Positions 5,901 to 6,525 of a stretch of 6,525 nucleotides of DNA are shown one piece after another (the stretch's first letter is position 1; each line of letters opens with the position of its first letter). The notes under the pieces were generated by a model that made no database searches, was not told where the DNA came from, and worked only from the letters and a program-made list of their open reading frames with translations. This DNA comes from Methanolinea sp. SDB (lineage in GTDB: Archaea > Halobacteriota > Methanomicrobia > Methanomicrobiales > Methanospirillaceae), in assembly GCA_001412335.1 (NCBI GenBank), contig LKUF01000095.1, positions 1 to 6,525 on the forward strand, given 5' to 3'. The position numbers and the translations under genes were made by a program.

Positions 5901-5930
5901 CGGCCGACCCTGATAAATTACCAAAGATAA

Positions 5931-5938
5931 GCTAAATA
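5931..5938 (-). promoter_or_regulatory. TATA-like box of the DUF2117 gene
   Basis: Read on the minus strand this is TATTTAGC, within CCAATATTTAGC. It is centred about 35 bp before the ATG at 5900, which predicts a start near 5909 and a leader of about 9 nt. The overlapping + strand sequence CTAAATATT could equally serve the phosphoribosyltransferase gene, with a start near 5962. The assignment to one gene is uncertain. Confidence 0.3.
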
Positions 5939-5960
5939 TTGGCCTTCTATTCTCTTAATG

Positions 5961-5982
5961 CTGGTGACCAGGGCATCACCGG
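5961..5982 (+). promoter_or_regulatory. Palindrome/hairpin in the divergent region before the phosphoribosyltransferase gene
   Basis: CTGGT-G-ACCAG (5961-5971) is a perfect 11-bp palindrome with a central G. The same left arm, CTGGTGA, also pairs with TCACCGG (5976-5982) across an 8-nt loop, with one G-T pair, to form an alternative 7-bp hairpin. It lies about 50-70 bp before the ATG at 6032 and near the start predicted from the TATA-like box at 5931-5940. This suits an operator or a leader structure. The function is inferred from symmetry and position only. Confidence 0.35.
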
Positions 5983-6031
5983 AAGGATGCGGGGAAAATG
6001 ATAACAGGATAACTTTCCATAGCGGATATAC

Positions 6032-6525
6032 ATGGGAGAGATATACGAGGATAAAACCCTTCATAATTGCACGATGGTATTTACCGATCGTGACGATGCC
6101 GGAGAGCGGCTTGCCCGGTTCATACGGGACACCCTGAAACTCCCAAATCCGCTCGTCTGCGCTATACCTTCCGGAGGTGTCCCGGTAGGGTTCAGGATCG
6201 CCTGCTTGCTCGATGCACGGTTGATGCTTGGTATCGTCAGGAAAGTCAGGATTCCGTGGAACCCTGAAGCTGGATTTGGTGCAGTGACCTGGGATGGAAG
6301 GGTCTTTTTGAATGAAGCGCTCGTCCGAGGAATCGGGCTCTCGCAAGATACTATCGAGACAGCAATCAGGGAGAGCAGGGAGGAGATCAGGCAAAGACAG
6401 ATCAAATTTGGCAGCAAAGGGCCTTCGCCAACCATAAAGGGAAGCACTGTCATCTTAACCGACGACGGCCTGGCCTCGGGTTACACCATGCGTGCCGCGA
6501 TCGAGGCTGTCAGGTCTGATGCTCC
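6032..6525 (+). CDS. Phosphoribosyltransferase-fold protein (3' end outside window)
   Basis: The window contains the first 164 codons. Residues 17-28 (FTDRDDAGERLA) are the opening typical of a group of uncharacterised type I phosphoribosyltransferases. CAIPSGGVPVG (43-53) is the strand and PPi-loop region. KVRIPWNPEAGFGAV (71-85) matches the family's Lys-x-x and Gly-Ala-Val segment. TDDGLASGYTM (143-153) is the PRPP-binding loop, with both Asp present and Ser in place of the more common Thr. PRPP binding is well supported; the base or acceptor is not known. An in-frame TAG at 6020-6022 limits the start to the ATG at 6032 or the ATG at 6074 (M15), which would begin right at the conserved core. 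Neither has a clear Shine-Dalgarno site. I prefer 6032 because the intervening codons look ordinary. Confidence 0.88.
   Translation, partial: MGEIYEDKTLHNCTMVFTDRDDAGERLARFIRDTLKLPNPLVCAIPSGGVPVGFRIACLLDARLMLGIVRKVRIPWNPEAGFGAVTWDGRVFLNEALVRGIGLSQDTIETAIRESREEIRQRQIKFGSKGPSPTIKGSTVILTDDGLASGYTMRAAIEAVRSDA

Noticed and set aside
5924..5926. TTG start (coding triplet at 5924-5922) for the DUF2117 gene, adding eight residues.
   Set aside because: It is too close to the only good TATA-like box and is a rare start codon. The ATG at 5900 begins just before the conserved region.
5918..6453. Minus-strand open frames overlapping the phosphoribosyltransferase gene.
   Set aside because: The + strand frame carries the phosphoribosyltransferase motifs, so these are antisense shadows.
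1..6525. tRNA, rRNA, CRISPR array, insertion sequence or integrase gene.
   Set aside because: I saw no tRNA-like arms, regularly spaced repeats, transposase motifs or flanking inverted repeats with target duplications while reading both strands.

Overview
The window looks like chromosomal DNA of a methanogenic archaeon, most likely order Methanomicrobiales. The evidence is an archaeal-type ATP-dependent DNA ligase, a DUF2117 protein (a family I know only from methanogenic archaea), TATA-like boxes about 24-30 bp upstream of several starts, start codons without Shine-Dalgarno sites (leaderless-style), and pyrimidine-tract terminators. Gene order is dense, with single genes on alternating strands rather than one long operon. 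The taxonomic placement is inference from gene content; no rRNA or tRNA gene is present.

Layout: (a) 1-96, the last 31 codons of an unrecognised + strand gene, followed by a pyrimidine-tract terminator; (b) 180-527, a 115-aa winged-helix-like protein, +; (c) 528-889, 362 bp without a standard gene, but with what may be a small transcription unit: an AT-rich promoter-like stretch, a good Shine-Dalgarno site, a 24-codon ORF, hairpins and a hairpin-plus-T6 terminator; (d) 890-1678, a YycJ/WalJ-type metallo-beta-lactamase-fold hydrolase, +, probably leaderless; (e) 1696-2886, a 396-aa all-helical, TPR-like protein of unknown function, -, convergent with (d); (f) 2887-3098, a divergent promoter region plus the ligase leader, with two dyads and TATA boxes for both flanking genes; (g) 3099-4781, ATP-dependent DNA ligase, +, complete with all nucleotidyltransferase motifs; (h) 4851-5900, a DUF2117 protein, -, convergent with the ligase; (i) 5901-6031, a second divergent promoter region with a palindrome/hairpin; (j) 6032 to the window end, a phosphoribosyltransferase, +, cut by the window edge.

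Two genes can be tied to DNA transactions: the ligase with confidence, and the YycJ-like hydrolase by family analogy only. There is no sign that the genes form one pathway. I saw no mobile element, CRISPR array, tRNA, rRNA or integrase. The least explained parts are the 528-889 intergenic unit, the cysteine-rich C-terminal half of the DUF2117 protein, and the symmetric promoter elements between the TPR-like gene and the ligase. This is mostly an ordinary core-genome region, and I do not see a clear new multi-gene system in it.
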